NCBI GenBank assembly: GCA_934433135.1
Contig: CAKRZO010000001.1
Location: forward strand, 310,001 to 374,000
Length of the DNA: 64,000 nt
DNA from: an uncultured Acetatifactor sp.
GTDB taxonomy: Bacteria; Bacillota; Clostridia; Lachnospirales; Lachnospiraceae
Direction: 5' to 3'
Shown here in pieces: positions 17,213-25,539 of the stretch; the stretch's first letter is position 1, and each line of letters opens with the position of its first letter. The notes beneath the pieces were generated by a model, which worked only from the letters and a program-made list of their open reading frames with translations, made no database searches and had not been told where the DNA came from. Position numbers and translations under genes: made by a program.

Positions 17213-17479
17213 CGATTGGTTTATGAAGTTGTGAGTATATGAAAACCACCAGAGCAGCTTCATTGCGATACTCTGGTGGAACACTGTCGAAAAACCTGCC
17301 ATTTCATGACCAACAGGCTTCTATGTAGGGTTTATAGAAAGATCCCCGCCGTCCGTATCTTCGCATTTCCCGGCATTGTATCGTATCAAGGCTCGTTCGC
17401 GAGTAGTAAAATCGTAGTAATTAGGCTGTCCTTTATGCCGGATATTGCGGGGTTTTGCTTGGTTTTACGGGGTAAATTC
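17213..17479. other. Leader/boundary region of the element remnant
   Basis: No gene is evident. A hairpin with a nine-bp stem (CCACCAGAG with CTCTGGTGG, 17246-17279) is followed on the minus strand by TTTT and may be a terminator. The right boundary of the element probably lies in this stretch, but I see no clear attachment-site repeat. Confidence 0.4.
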
Positions 17480-17794
17480 GCTTCTCTCTTGATTTTTGCT
17501 ATAGAAATACTTTATGGTAAACTGTCTGATCTACGGTGCGGTTTTGGACTTATGGAGATTGTTTCCCTGCTTTAGGTTTATGATTTCTTTGTAAAAGCTA
17601 TTCCGCTTAAGTACGGAATTAAGCTGTCCGTTTTTAAAACGTGTGTTGACCTGACATTACTGCTTATGAGTACGGTAATGACGCTTTGCTTTTTCGGAAA
17701 GTTTGTGGGGTTGAATTGGGGAACTCTTGTAATGGCAACACTGAATGGAACGATTATCGGCTTTTTCTCCAAACAGCTTGACCGTTTTTTTTGA
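17480..17794 (+). pseudogene. C-terminal remnant of a YczE/YitT-like membrane protein
   Basis: The only plus-strand coding trace in this region. The frame runs through a TAG at 17573-17575 and then reads VYDFFVKAIPLKYGIKLSVF, LTLLLMSTVMTLCFFGKF and LNWGTLVMATLNGTIIGFFS before KQLDRFF-stop at 17794. A last-helix pattern G-G-T-L-x(n)-G-x-I-x-x-F-x-S-K is typical of DUF6198/YczE-YitT integral membrane proteins. The N-terminal helices are missing. Confidence 0.55.
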
Positions 17795-17885
17795 ATTTAA
17801 ACCGTTTTTCAAAACATTTGCTGCCTACTTTGAACTTTCATAATCGTTCATGCAAAATTCTTATTACCAAAAATAATTTAAGTCA

Positions 17886-19085
17886 TTAATCATCATAGTG
17901 ATCCAGGAAATGGATCTTGGTACCGTCTTTCTTATAAGCAATGATGGTGTCGAGGTTCACATTTTCCACGCTGCGAAAAATATGGGCTTCCACTTCCGGA
18001 TTTTTTACTTTCAGCTGCCGGATCAATTCCTTGATTTCCACACGTTTGGAACGGTTCTCTTCATTATTGCAGGTGGTGCAGGTATCCGTAAATTTGCAGG
18101 CGCACTGAATAAAATGCAGCCCGTTGTAATCTCTCCAGGTTTTGATATCATCTTCTCTGACAAGATACAAAGGCCGGATCAATTCCATCCCTTCGAAATT
18201 GGTGCTGTGCAGCTTCGGCATCATGGTCTGTATCTGTGCCCCGTAAAGCATTCCCATCAGAATCGTTTCAATGACATCGTCATAGTGGTGCCCTAATGCA
18301 ATTTTATTACAGCCTAACTGTTTGGCAAAATTGTATAAATATCCCCTTCGCATTCTGGCACAAAGATAGCAGGGAGATTTTTCGATGGTATAAACCGAGT
18401 CAAAAATGTCGGATTCAAAAATGTGAATCGGAATCTGCAGTTTTCGGGCATTTTCTTCAATGACCTGTCTGTTTTCGGGACTGTAGCCCGGATCCATCAC
18501 CAGAAATTTTACTTCAAAAGGAAATTTATGATGCCGTTTCAGTTCCTGGAAAAGTTTGGCCATCAGCACGGAATCTTTGCCGCCGGAAATACAGACAGCA
18601 ATGCAGTCGCCTTCCTTTACCATCTCATACTGATTAATTGCTTTGGTAAAATTGCACCAGATCTGTCTGCGAAATTTTTTACGAAGACTGTATTCTACTT
18701 TTTCACAGAAGTCATCCGCTTCTTTTTTCTTCATCTCCGCCATCAGCCAGGCAAGATAACCGCCCTTTAAACTATAAGCGTCAAAACCGGCTCGGCAAAG
18801 TTCCTGTGCCGGATCATAGGTCAGCCGCCCGTGCATGCAGTACAGGATTATTTTCTGATCCTTCCGGTTGGCAAGAAAGGCTGCAAGAGCCTCAGTAAGC
18901 TTGCCTGCAGACCGTTCCGCAGAAAAATCTGCAGAAGTATCCTCGGAGAGATCTGCCGGTAGACTTACCGGAACGGACACAGATCCAGGGATCTTGCCGT
19001 AAGAGATATCTTCTGCGCTGCGGATATCAATCAGTTCATAGGAGCCGGGCGCTAAATGATTCAGTTCTTCAATCGTAATTTCCAT
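17886..19085 (-). CDS. Rhodanese fused to a TtcA-like PP-loop ATPase
   Basis: 399-residue two-domain protein. Residues 1-115 form a rhodanese domain (ELIDIRSAEDISYGKIPGSV) with the persulfide Cys in the loop YCMHGRL. Residues about 135-399 form an N-type PP-loop ATPase of the TtcA/TilS group (AVCISGGKDSVLMAKLFQEL). The cysteine pair CYLC and the cluster CACKFTDTCTTC may hold an iron-sulfur centre as in TtcA; GHHYDDVIET is the family's second motif. A tRNA 2-thiolation role, with the rhodanese domain feeding sulfur, is likely but inferred. GGAG precedes the start and a consensus promoter lies about 80 bases upstream. Confidence 0.85.
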   Translation of the reverse strand: MEITIEELNHLAPGSYELIDIRSAEDISYGKIPGSVSVPVSLPADLSEDTSADFSAERSAGKLTEALAAFLANRKDQKIILYCMHGRLTYDPAQELCRAGFDAYSLKGGYLAWLMAEMKKKEADDFCEKVEYSLRKKFRRQIWCNFTKAINQYEMVKEGDCIAVCISGGKDSVLMAKLFQELKRHHKFPFEVKFLVMDPGYSPENRQVIEENARKLQIPIHIFESDIFDSVYTIEKSPCYLCARMRRGYLYNFAKQLGCNKIALGHHYDDVIETILMGMLYGAQIQTMMPKLHSTNFEGMELIRPLYLVREDDIKTWRDYNGLHFIQCACKFTDTCTTCNNEENRSKRVEIKELIRQLKVKNPEVEAHIFRSVENVNLDTIIAYKKDGTKIHFLDHYDD

Positions 19086-19164
19086 AAGGAATCTCCATTC
19101 TGCAGATGCTTTCGTATTTTAATGTATTGTGTTTCAATGTGCTTTTTACACTGCCAATGTGCCA

Positions 19165-19193
19165 ATTATATCTTTTGCGGTCTGGTTTGTCAA
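19165..19193 (-). promoter_or_regulatory. Consensus promoter of the rhodanese-TtcA gene
   Basis: Minus-strand TTGACA (19188-19193), 17-base spacer, TATAAT (19165-19170): a perfect sigma-A promoter. The leader is about 75 bases. Confidence 0.85.
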
Positions 19194-19270
19194 CGCTAAG
19201 GCAATTCTGGTGTTCCGAGTGCCGCAGACCTCTCAAAGCAGTCTTTGATCAACAGTTTCACCGATACGGA

Positions 19271-19319
19271 AGCAGTCCACAATCATCAACAACTCATTGG
19301 TGATCGTGGACTGTTTTTT
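19271..19319 (+). terminator. Terminator-like hairpin
   Basis: AGTCCACAATCA pairs with TGATCGTGGACT and is followed on the plus strand by six T. No plus-strand gene precedes it. It may serve the minus-strand oxidoreductase gene ending at 19338 as a stem without T-run, or end an unrecognised plus-strand RNA. Confidence 0.55.
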
Positions 19320-19337
19320 GACATCATTTAATAATGC

Positions 19338-20381
19338 TTAAATGGTTACCCAGCGCCTTTCTTTACTGGAAAGCAGTATGGAATCCAGAATTTTCTGGCA
19401 GCGTAACCCATCCTTTACGGTAGGAAGGTACTGACATTCTTTTTCATGTAAAAGATCCACAAACATCTGCTCCTGAGTGATGTGGAACTGTGCCGGTACT
19501 TTTACTGTATGAAGCGCTTCGGATTTCAAATCGATTTCGCCCACACAGACCTTTAGAATCTCCGGCTGGTTTAAATCAAAGGAAATAACCCCGGCAGTAC
19601 CGTAAAGATCAAACTTTATCGTATTGGCATTGCCGTAAGCGCAGCGGGTGATTACAAAAGAAGCATTGGTATCCTTCCCCAGTCTGGCCAAGAAACTGCA
19701 GTAATCATCGGTTTCCACATCGGCAAGCTCTTCACTGTCAAGGCGCTTTCTTTGCTTGACCACAATCTTGCAGTCTGCGGTTACTTCCCGAATTTCGCCC
19801 ATTAAAAATTCCGCCATATCAATCAGATGCACTCCTAAGTCTCCCAGCACACCGGTTCCGGCATATTCTTTTACAAAACGCCAGTCCAGCCTTCTTCCTT
19901 CCATAAAAGCACTGGCCTTTAAATAGGCTACATCCACGCTTACCACATCCCCGATCAGACCTTTTTCCATAATCCATTTGGCGTACCGTACCGCCGGCAT
20001 GAAGCGGTAAGAAAAACACATCATGTTGGCAACAGGAGTCTCTTTCAGCTGTCTTACCAAAGGCTCTGCTGCCCCAAGGCAGGTGGAAAGCGGCTTTTCC
20101 AAATTAAAAGGCTTCCCGGCTTTCGCTGCCGCTGCTGCCATGGGAATGTGTAAATAATTGGGTGTGCAGATCTCTACCGCATCGACTTCTTTGCAGGCGA
20201 TCAGATCCCGATAATAGGCAAAGCGTCTTTCCTTGGGTATCTTCAGTTTTTCTCCTATAATTTCCAGTCTTTCCGGATTAATGTCGCAGATTGCCGCAAT
20301 TTCACAGTCCTTTACTTCCAGAAGCTGTCTGATATGTACATTGGCAATTCCGCCCACTCCGATAATTCCGATTTTTTTCAT
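19338..20381 (-). CDS. Gfo/Idh/MocA family oxidoreductase
   Basis: 347 residues from ATG at 20381, chosen because the Rossmann fold begins at once (MKKIGIIGVGGIANVHIRQL) and a purine-rich AGGAAAGG lies upstream; the open frame extends to 20462. The motif EKPLST after residue 90 holds the conserved Lys, and the C-terminal alpha/beta domain has GDLGVHLIDMAEFL. It is an NAD(P)-dependent dehydrogenase of a sugar or cyclitol. It lies ten bases or so after the ThuA-like gene and is probably cotranscribed with it. Confidence 0.9.
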   Translation of the reverse strand: MKKIGIIGVGGIANVHIRQLLEVKDCEIAAICDINPERLEIIGEKLKIPKERRFAYYRDLIACKEVDAVEICTPNYLHIPMAAAAAKAGKPFNLEKPLSTCLGAAEPLVRQLKETPVANMMCFSYRFMPAVRYAKWIMEKGLIGDVVSVDVAYLKASAFMEGRRLDWRFVKEYAGTGVLGDLGVHLIDMAEFLMGEIREVTADCKIVVKQRKRLDSEELADVETDDYCSFLARLGKDTNASFVITRCAYGNANTIKFDLYGTAGVISFDLNQPEILKVCVGEIDLKSEALHTVKVPAQFHITQEQMFVDLLHEKECQYLPTVKDGLRCQKILDSILLSSKERRWVTI

Positions 20382-20471
20382 CCTTTTTCCTTTCCTCTGC
20401 CGCGTTTGCTCTTTTATTGCTGCATAACGTTTTGCGTCTGATTTTTGCAAACGACACGGCAAAACTGTTCT

Positions 20472-21248
20472 TTATTTGTACAGATTCTGATGAGTCCGTT
20501 CCTCTTCACTCTTTCCGGCATATTTATCTCCTACCTGTTCCAATGCTTCAAAATGACCCAGCGTAGGGTGCGGTCCTCCCGACGGCTTAGCCCAGTCTAC
20601 TGCATTTTTCAGGATTTTTGTGATATCTTCCCGGTAAAAAGTGGGGTACGCCTCATGTCCCGGACGGAAATAGAAGATCTTTCCCAGTCCTCTTTTGTAA
20701 CAACAGCCGCTGCGGAAAACTTCTCCTCCGGAAAACCAGCTGATAAAAACAAGTTCATCCGGCGCCGGGATTTCAAACCGCTCTCCGTAAGTTTCTTCTT
20801 GGGGCAGTTCAATGTACTCCGGAAGCCCTGCAGCAATGGGATGCCCCGGCTCAATGACCCAGATCCTCTCTTTTTCATCATTTTCCCGCCATTTAGAACG
20901 GCATGCAGTACCCATCAGCTTTACAAACGGCTTGGACAGATGTCCGGAATGCAGCACAATAAGCCCCATTCCGTCAAGCACTCTCTGCCTTACTTTTTCC
21001 GCCACTTCGTCCGATACTTTTGCATGCGCAATGTGCCCCCACCAGATCAGAACATCGGTACTGTTCAGCACTTCATCCGTAAGTCCGTGCTCCGGCATTT
21101 CCAGGGTAGCCGTGCGGATATTGTACTCATGGTACTTTCCAAGCATCTGTGCAATGGCTCCGTGAATCCCCTCCGGATAAATCTTCGCAATGTTTTCTTC
21201 CTTTTCATGGATAAACTCGTTCCATACCGTTACATTTAATTTTGCCAT
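20472..21248 (-). CDS. ThuA-like protein (glutamine-amidotransferase-like fold)
   Basis: 258 residues from ATG at 21248, seven bases after AGGAGC. It has the ThuA family pattern: LNVTVWNEFIHEK at the start, DVLIWWGHIAHAKV, GLIVLHSGHLSKPF and YFRPGHEAYPTFY. ThuA proteins accompany sugar dehydrogenases in trehalose and related disaccharide catabolism; their exact reaction is poorly defined. It is followed by the Gfo/Idh/MocA gene and divergent from an AraC regulator, its likely controller. Confidence 0.88.
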   Translation of the reverse strand: MAKLNVTVWNEFIHEKEENIAKIYPEGIHGAIAQMLGKYHEYNIRTATLEMPEHGLTDEVLNSTDVLIWWGHIAHAKVSDEVAEKVRQRVLDGMGLIVLHSGHLSKPFVKLMGTACRSKWRENDEKERIWVIEPGHPIAAGLPEYIELPQEETYGERFEIPAPDELVFISWFSGGEVFRSGCCYKRGLGKIFYFRPGHEAYPTFYREDITKILKNAVDWAKPSGGPHPTLGHFEALEQVGDKYAGKSEEERTHQNLYK

Positions 21249-21335
21249 ACGCTTTGCTCCTTTTTTTCTTTTTACTATAGCCTTTCTCACCTTTGTCCGC
21301 AAGGGAGCGGTGAACCGCTTTATGGTACTTTTCGC

Positions 21336-21364
21336 TTGCGAATCCAGTATCCCTGTGGTATGAT
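21336..21364 (+). promoter_or_regulatory. Probable promoter of the AraC gene at 21468
   Basis: TTGCGA (21336-21341), 17-base spacer, TATGAT (21359-21364) on the plus strand, about 100 bases before the start codon. Confidence 0.5.
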
Positions 21365-21467
21365 GGTAACTGTCCGGGATGAAAAACCATATACCTGGAG
21401 ATTGCTACTTACGAAATTCTTTCGCCTGCAGCGAATCGCTCAAACGACATAAAAGAAAGGAGCGACT

Positions 21468-22397
21468 ATGAACACAGATGAAATAATACAAATCTCCCTA
21501 AGCCGGCTTTATGCTATGGATTACCAGTTAAAGCAGCTTTTTGCCATGCATCAGCACTGGAAGGATGGTGCTGTATTTCCCATGCACCTTCCCAGAAAAA
21601 CCAGTGCACTGTTATATTTCATAGACTCAAAAGGGCTCTACACACTGCCTGCCTCTTTTGAAGATCAGTCTGTTATCGGCGCCAAATCTGTCCCTCCTTC
21701 CGATATCCTCTCCGGCACGAAATCCGCTTATCCTTCCGATATTCTCTCCGGTGCAACCCTGCCCATCACCAAGAACAGCGTTGTCTATCTTCCCCAGGGA
21801 AGCGTTTACACCACACAATTTTACTGCGTATCCGGTCAAACGGCTCATGCAATCCTTCTGGAATTTGAGCTGTTGGATGAAAGCGGTCTTTCCTTTAGAC
21901 TGGGAAAACACCCTTTTGTCTTATCCGCCCAGTGCGACCCGGTTACAGCGGATCTTTTTGTACAGGCCGCCGACACCTACAGTGCAGGCATTGTTTCTTA
22001 TGCAGACCTAAGATCCTGCATTTATCGGATTCTGTCCCGTTTCAGCCAGGAAGACCGCAGAAAGAATATCTACTCCAGGCAGTACCGTCTGATTGCGGAA
22101 GGCATTCTGTATATGGAGAACGATCCCTTACAGGCGCTTTCCATTGAAGAGGTTGCTGCCTTATGCCCGGTTTCCCCCAGCTGTTTTCGGAGACTTTTCA
22201 AAGAATACAGCGGTTTTTCTCCAATTGATTACAGAATTCATGCCAAAATAGAGCAGGCAAAAAAACTGCTGCTCGGCAACACACTTACCGTTGCCGAAAC
22301 AGCAGCCAGATTAGGCTATGATGATCCTTCTTATTTTTGCAGGATCTTTAAAAAAGTAACTGGACATACCCCGGGAGAATATCTTCTTAATAATTGA
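21468..22397 (+). CDS. AraC family transcriptional regulator
   Basis: 309 residues after AAAGGAGCGACT. The N-terminal cupin-like ligand domain contains a short internal duplication (SVPPSDILSGTKSAYPSDIL), and the C-terminal double helix-turn-helix spans about 205-305 (LSIEEVAALCPVSPSCFRRL; AETAARLGYDDPSYFCRIFK). It is divergent from the ThuA-like gene and convergent with the DUF4867 gene, whose end it overlaps by 11 bases. It is likely a sugar-responsive activator of the neighbouring module. Confidence 0.9.
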   Translation: MNTDEIIQISLSRLYAMDYQLKQLFAMHQHWKDGAVFPMHLPRKTSALLYFIDSKGLYTLPASFEDQSVIGAKSVPPSDILSGTKSAYPSDILSGATLPITKNSVVYLPQGSVYTTQFYCVSGQTAHAILLEFELLDESGLSFRLGKHPFVLSAQCDPVTADLFVQAADTYSAGIVSYADLRSCIYRILSRFSQEDRRKNIYSRQYRLIAEGILYMENDPLQALSIEEVAALCPVSPSCFRRLFKEYSGFSPIDYRIHAKIEQAKKLLLGNTLTVAETAARLGYDDPSYFCRIFKKVTGHTPGEYLLNN

Positions 22398-23076
22398 TCC
22401 GGATATTGGTTCCGGTAATACCGGGTGTTACTCCTTTTTGTATCAGGTCTTTGTTTTCTTCATGTGCAATGAGCCACTTATTTTTCCGGAACAAAAACGG
22501 ATCTGCCTCCTCTTCTTCCAGCGGCAGATTGGTTCCTTTCGGAAGGATAACGATACAGCCGAAGCCCTCTTTTGATACCTCACAGGGACAGAAGTGCAGT
22601 GTGGAGGAATAAATTTCCACCATTTCGCCTTTTTTTATGTAAAAAGCCTTTGCTTTGCCGGAATCTGTCTTTCCGTCAGCCAGATCCTTTTTGGTTGCCA
22701 GAATTAAGATCAGATCCGTGACCGCAATGTTAATCTCACTTGCGGCATGCCATTCCCAGGCATTCAGCAGGCAGTTATGCCCATAACAATACCCTGTCTG
22801 TGCAGGCAGTTCCCCGTAACAGTATTTCTGAAGCTTTTCATTCCCCGGCGCTTCTTCCAGGCAGACCAAAGAGGGGCTATATGCCGAGCCCTGTAAAGGA
22901 AGCTCTGTTTTCAGTGCCTCCCTTATCAGAGCTGAAACATCCTGTCCCTCTATTCTGCAGCCGTATTCTGCGAATTCCGGATCTTTCGTTTCGTAAATTA
23001 CAAGATCCGGGTTCTTTTCTCTCAGCTGCTCTGCTTTCCTTCCGGACTTTTCAGTCATTCCTTGCATTTTTTCCAT
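22387..23076 (-). CDS. DUF4867 family protein
   Basis: 229 residues, start after AGGAGG. The sequence is cupin-like: YCYGHNCLLNAWEWHAASEI, EMVEIYSSTLHFCPCEVSKE and a closing KNKWLIAHEEN. DUF4867 proteins occur in sugar catabolism clusters of Clostridia, and their reaction is not established; the His/Glu pattern suggests a metal-dependent isomerase or sugar-binding role, which is inference. A perfect 28-bp palindrome 37 bases upstream may be its operator. Confidence 0.85.
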   Translation of the reverse strand: MEKMQGMTEKSGRKAEQLREKNPDLVIYETKDPEFAEYGCRIEGQDVSALIREALKTELPLQGSAYSPSLVCLEEAPGNEKLQKYCYGELPAQTGYCYGHNCLLNAWEWHAASEINIAVTDLILILATKKDLADGKTDSGKAKAFYIKKGEMVEIYSSTLHFCPCEVSKEGFGCIVILPKGTNLPLEEEEADPFLFRKNKWLIAHEENKDLIQKGVTPGITGTNIRINY

Positions 23077-23112
23077 TTCTTTTGTTCCTCCTTTTCACCG
23101 GTATTTGTTGTC

Positions 23113-23140
23113 GAAACCAATCGATTAATCGATTGGTTTC
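23113..23140. promoter_or_regulatory. Perfect 28-bp palindrome, probable operator
   Basis: Half-site GAAACCAATCGATT followed directly by its exact reverse complement. It lies 37 bases before the DUF4867 start. The size and even symmetry fit a LacI-family operator with central CG-type half-sites, but no LacI-type regulator gene is in the window. Confidence 0.65.
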
Positions 23141-23292
23141 AGTTGATATCGGCTGATACTGCAACTGTTCACATAGAGTAACAGCGTAAGTCATAGAGAT
23201 CTGAAAAGCAATGGATAAATCATGCTGTTTATGGTATTTTTCGTTCCGTTCATTCAACCATTTTGTGCCGAACTGTTTCATGCCAGGCGGTT

Positions 23293-24144
23293 CTATGCCA
23301 GGCAGCCTTTTAAAAAGGCCAGTCCTTTTTTCAGTTCTTCAATGCAGTCTTCCAGACCTTCAAATTCGATGTCCATATAACCGTCATATCCGGTCTGTTT
23401 GAGAATTTCCACACACTGAGCCGCCTTACAGTCGCCGTAACCTACGGCAGTTCCTTTCAGATAATTGCAGCCTCTGGTTTGGAAATAACCTTCTGTAGTT
23501 CCGGGCTCGCCGTATTCTTTGCGGACAAAGTCCTTGGCATGGACATGCGCTGCCAGATTAGCCACCCTGGATACCGACAAAACAGGGATTTCATCCGCAC
23601 ACATGAAATTCCCCATATCCACAAGCAGGGCAAAATTGGGATGATTGATCTTACTGTATACCCGCTCCACACGGTCGCTGTCCTGAAAAGCTCTTCCGTG
23701 ATTTTCAATCATTGTTACGATACCGTACTGTGCCGCATAGTCCGCCAGTTGTCTCATAACAGGCGCCACATTCTCCAACACCTGCTCAAAGCTTATCCCA
23801 GCTGGAAGCATGCCGATCACATCATAGCGAAATCTTTTGACTCCCAGCAGATTGGCAATATCCACTTCCTTTTTCAGCCGATTAAGCTGTGCTTCCTGCT
23901 CCTTTGCGTCCCCATAAAGGTTTGCTCCCACCACATAGGCGGAAATGTCGATTCCGCACCGTGCGGCTTCCTTGACAAGCTTTCCTGCAAATTCTTCCTT
24001 TGTCTCGCCGTCCGGCGCTTCCAGTTCCGTAAATTCAATGGCTTCAAAACCAAGCTTAGCCGCCTCTTCTATTGTGGTAAACATATTCAGTTTCCCCTTT
24101 CTGATAGATTGGGAAAAAGAATAAGAGCTTACACCTATTTTCAT
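23293..24144 (-). CDS. Sugar phosphate isomerase/epimerase (AP-endonuclease-2 fold)
   Basis: 283 residues from ATG at 24144; the frame is open further to 24258 but overlaps the upstream gene. TIM-barrel xylose-isomerase-like protein: MKIGVSSYSFSQSIRKGKL, GFEAIEFTELEAPDGETKEE, MIENHGRAFQDSDRVERVYS (metal-binding Glu), LVDMGNF, AHVHAKDF and the terminal MDIEFEGLE. It probably isomerises or epimerises a keto-sugar or cyclitol produced by the dehydrogenase encoded immediately upstream (24209-25270). Confidence 0.9.
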   Translation of the reverse strand: MKIGVSSYSFSQSIRKGKLNMFTTIEEAAKLGFEAIEFTELEAPDGETKEEFAGKLVKEAARCGIDISAYVVGANLYGDAKEQEAQLNRLKKEVDIANLLGVKRFRYDVIGMLPAGISFEQVLENVAPVMRQLADYAAQYGIVTMIENHGRAFQDSDRVERVYSKINHPNFALLVDMGNFMCADEIPVLSVSRVANLAAHVHAKDFVRKEYGEPGTTEGYFQTRGCNYLKGTAVGYGDCKAAQCVEILKQTGYDGYMDIEFEGLEDCIEELKKGLAFLKGCLA

Positions 24145-24208
24145 CTTCCTGTTCCTGCCTTTCTTTGCTTTTACCGGCTGTCCGTCCCTACTTTGTCCAG
24201 GTCTCGTC

Positions 24209-25270
24209 TTACGCAATAACAACCTCATGACCGGTTTTTGCGGATTCATAAATGGCATCCAGAATCTTCATAACTTCCAGACCATCCTCTGCCGTCGCAA
24301 TACACTCCGTTCCATTCAAAATGCAATCTGCAAAATGCCGCATTTCCGCTTCAAACAGATCTTCCGCCTCGATGTAATCGGATGTATCCGGGACAATGTC
24401 CGCCAGAAAATCATTGACTTCCGTATAAATTTTCAGCCCGTTTCCTGCCAGATTCATGCCGCCTTTGGTTCCGTACAGTTCCTTTTTGGTAACCGATTCG
24501 CCGTTTAAGCTGTAACTGGTCTCCAACAGAGTCGTCTTGCCGCCTTCGTATTTAATCAGTGCCACGCCGAAATCTTCTACATCATAGATGTCCTGGGGAG
24601 AAGCACCCTTTGGCTGCCATCCCACATGTGTCTTTAAATTCGGGCGGTTTTTCAGATGATCCGCAGTGGAAGCGAATACAGACAATGCCTTGGGTTTACC
24701 CATCAGATATCGGGTCAGGTCAATGACATGTACACCAAGGTCAATTACCGGTCCGCCTGCGGAACGGGACTTATCCGTGAACCATCCGCCCGGTGCACCG
24801 TGACGTCTTAAGTAGGTAGCCTTGGAATAATAAATATCTCCCAGATAATCCTTATCGATAAAATCCTTGGCAATTCTGGTCTCGGTGTCAAAACGCATTA
24901 CAAAGCCGATCATCAGAAGTCTGTCATTCTTCTTTGCCGCATCAATCATCTCACGGGCTTCCTTTGCGTTGGTTGCCATAGGTTTTTCACATAATACATG
25001 CTTACCGGCATTTAATGCTTCTATGGTGCAGGCGGCATGATTGCAGTTCCATACACAGACATCCACGGCATCCAGTTCTACTTCTTTCAGCATCTGTGTC
25101 TCACTTTCGTATGTCTTTGCAATTCCGTACTTTTCCGCTGTCTCTCTTAAATTTTCCGGATTAATATCACAGACCGCCACGATTTCCACCGCCTCAATTT
25201 TGCGATATGCATCCAGATGTGTTTTTGCTATGTTTCCTGCTCCTACCAGACCGATTCTTACTTTTTTCAT
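24209..25270 (-). CDS. Gfo/Idh/MocA family oxidoreductase
   Basis: 353 residues from ATG at 25270; the frame is open to 25420, but the Rossmann motif begins here (KKVRIGLVGAGNIAKTHLDA). It has the conserved CEKPMATNAKEAREMID with the catalytic-region Lys and GGPVIDLGVHVIDLTRYL in the C-terminal domain. It forms a two-gene minus-strand unit with the TIM-barrel isomerase 65 bases downstream, divergent from an AraC regulator. Confidence 0.9.
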   Translation of the reverse strand: MKKVRIGLVGAGNIAKTHLDAYRKIEAVEIVAVCDINPENLRETAEKYGIAKTYESETQMLKEVELDAVDVCVWNCNHAACTIEALNAGKHVLCEKPMATNAKEAREMIDAAKKNDRLLMIGFVMRFDTETRIAKDFIDKDYLGDIYYSKATYLRRHGAPGGWFTDKSRSAGGPVIDLGVHVIDLTRYLMGKPKALSVFASTADHLKNRPNLKTHVGWQPKGASPQDIYDVEDFGVALIKYEGGKTTLLETSYSLNGESVTKKELYGTKGGMNLAGNGLKIYTEVNDFLADIVPDTSDYIEAEDLFEAEMRHFADCILNGTECIATAEDGLEVMKILDAIYESAKTGHEVVIA

Positions 25271-25539
25271 GTGTCTTTTTTCCTTTCTGTTCTTTCTCAT
25301 CACTGCAATTTCCGGCACGTTTGCTGCACGAATCCTCAATCCCCGTTTCATAAACGCTTCAGCGACAGAGGAATCGCCGGACAGCAATCCGAGTCCGGCA
25401 AAATATTCCGTTTCCGGCAACCTGTGTCTTGCATTTTTGCTGATTTTATTGTAAGCTGTTAACAGAAATAATCAATCCATAATATTGCCTGTTATTAACA
25501 CAATATTGCTACAGGAAATAAATAAAAACGGAGAGAACC

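Noticed and set aside
23051..23281. 76-codon minus-strand open frame between the isomerase and DUF4867 genes
   Set aside because: It overlaps the DUF4867 start and contains the perfect palindrome and likely promoter; no recognisable family.
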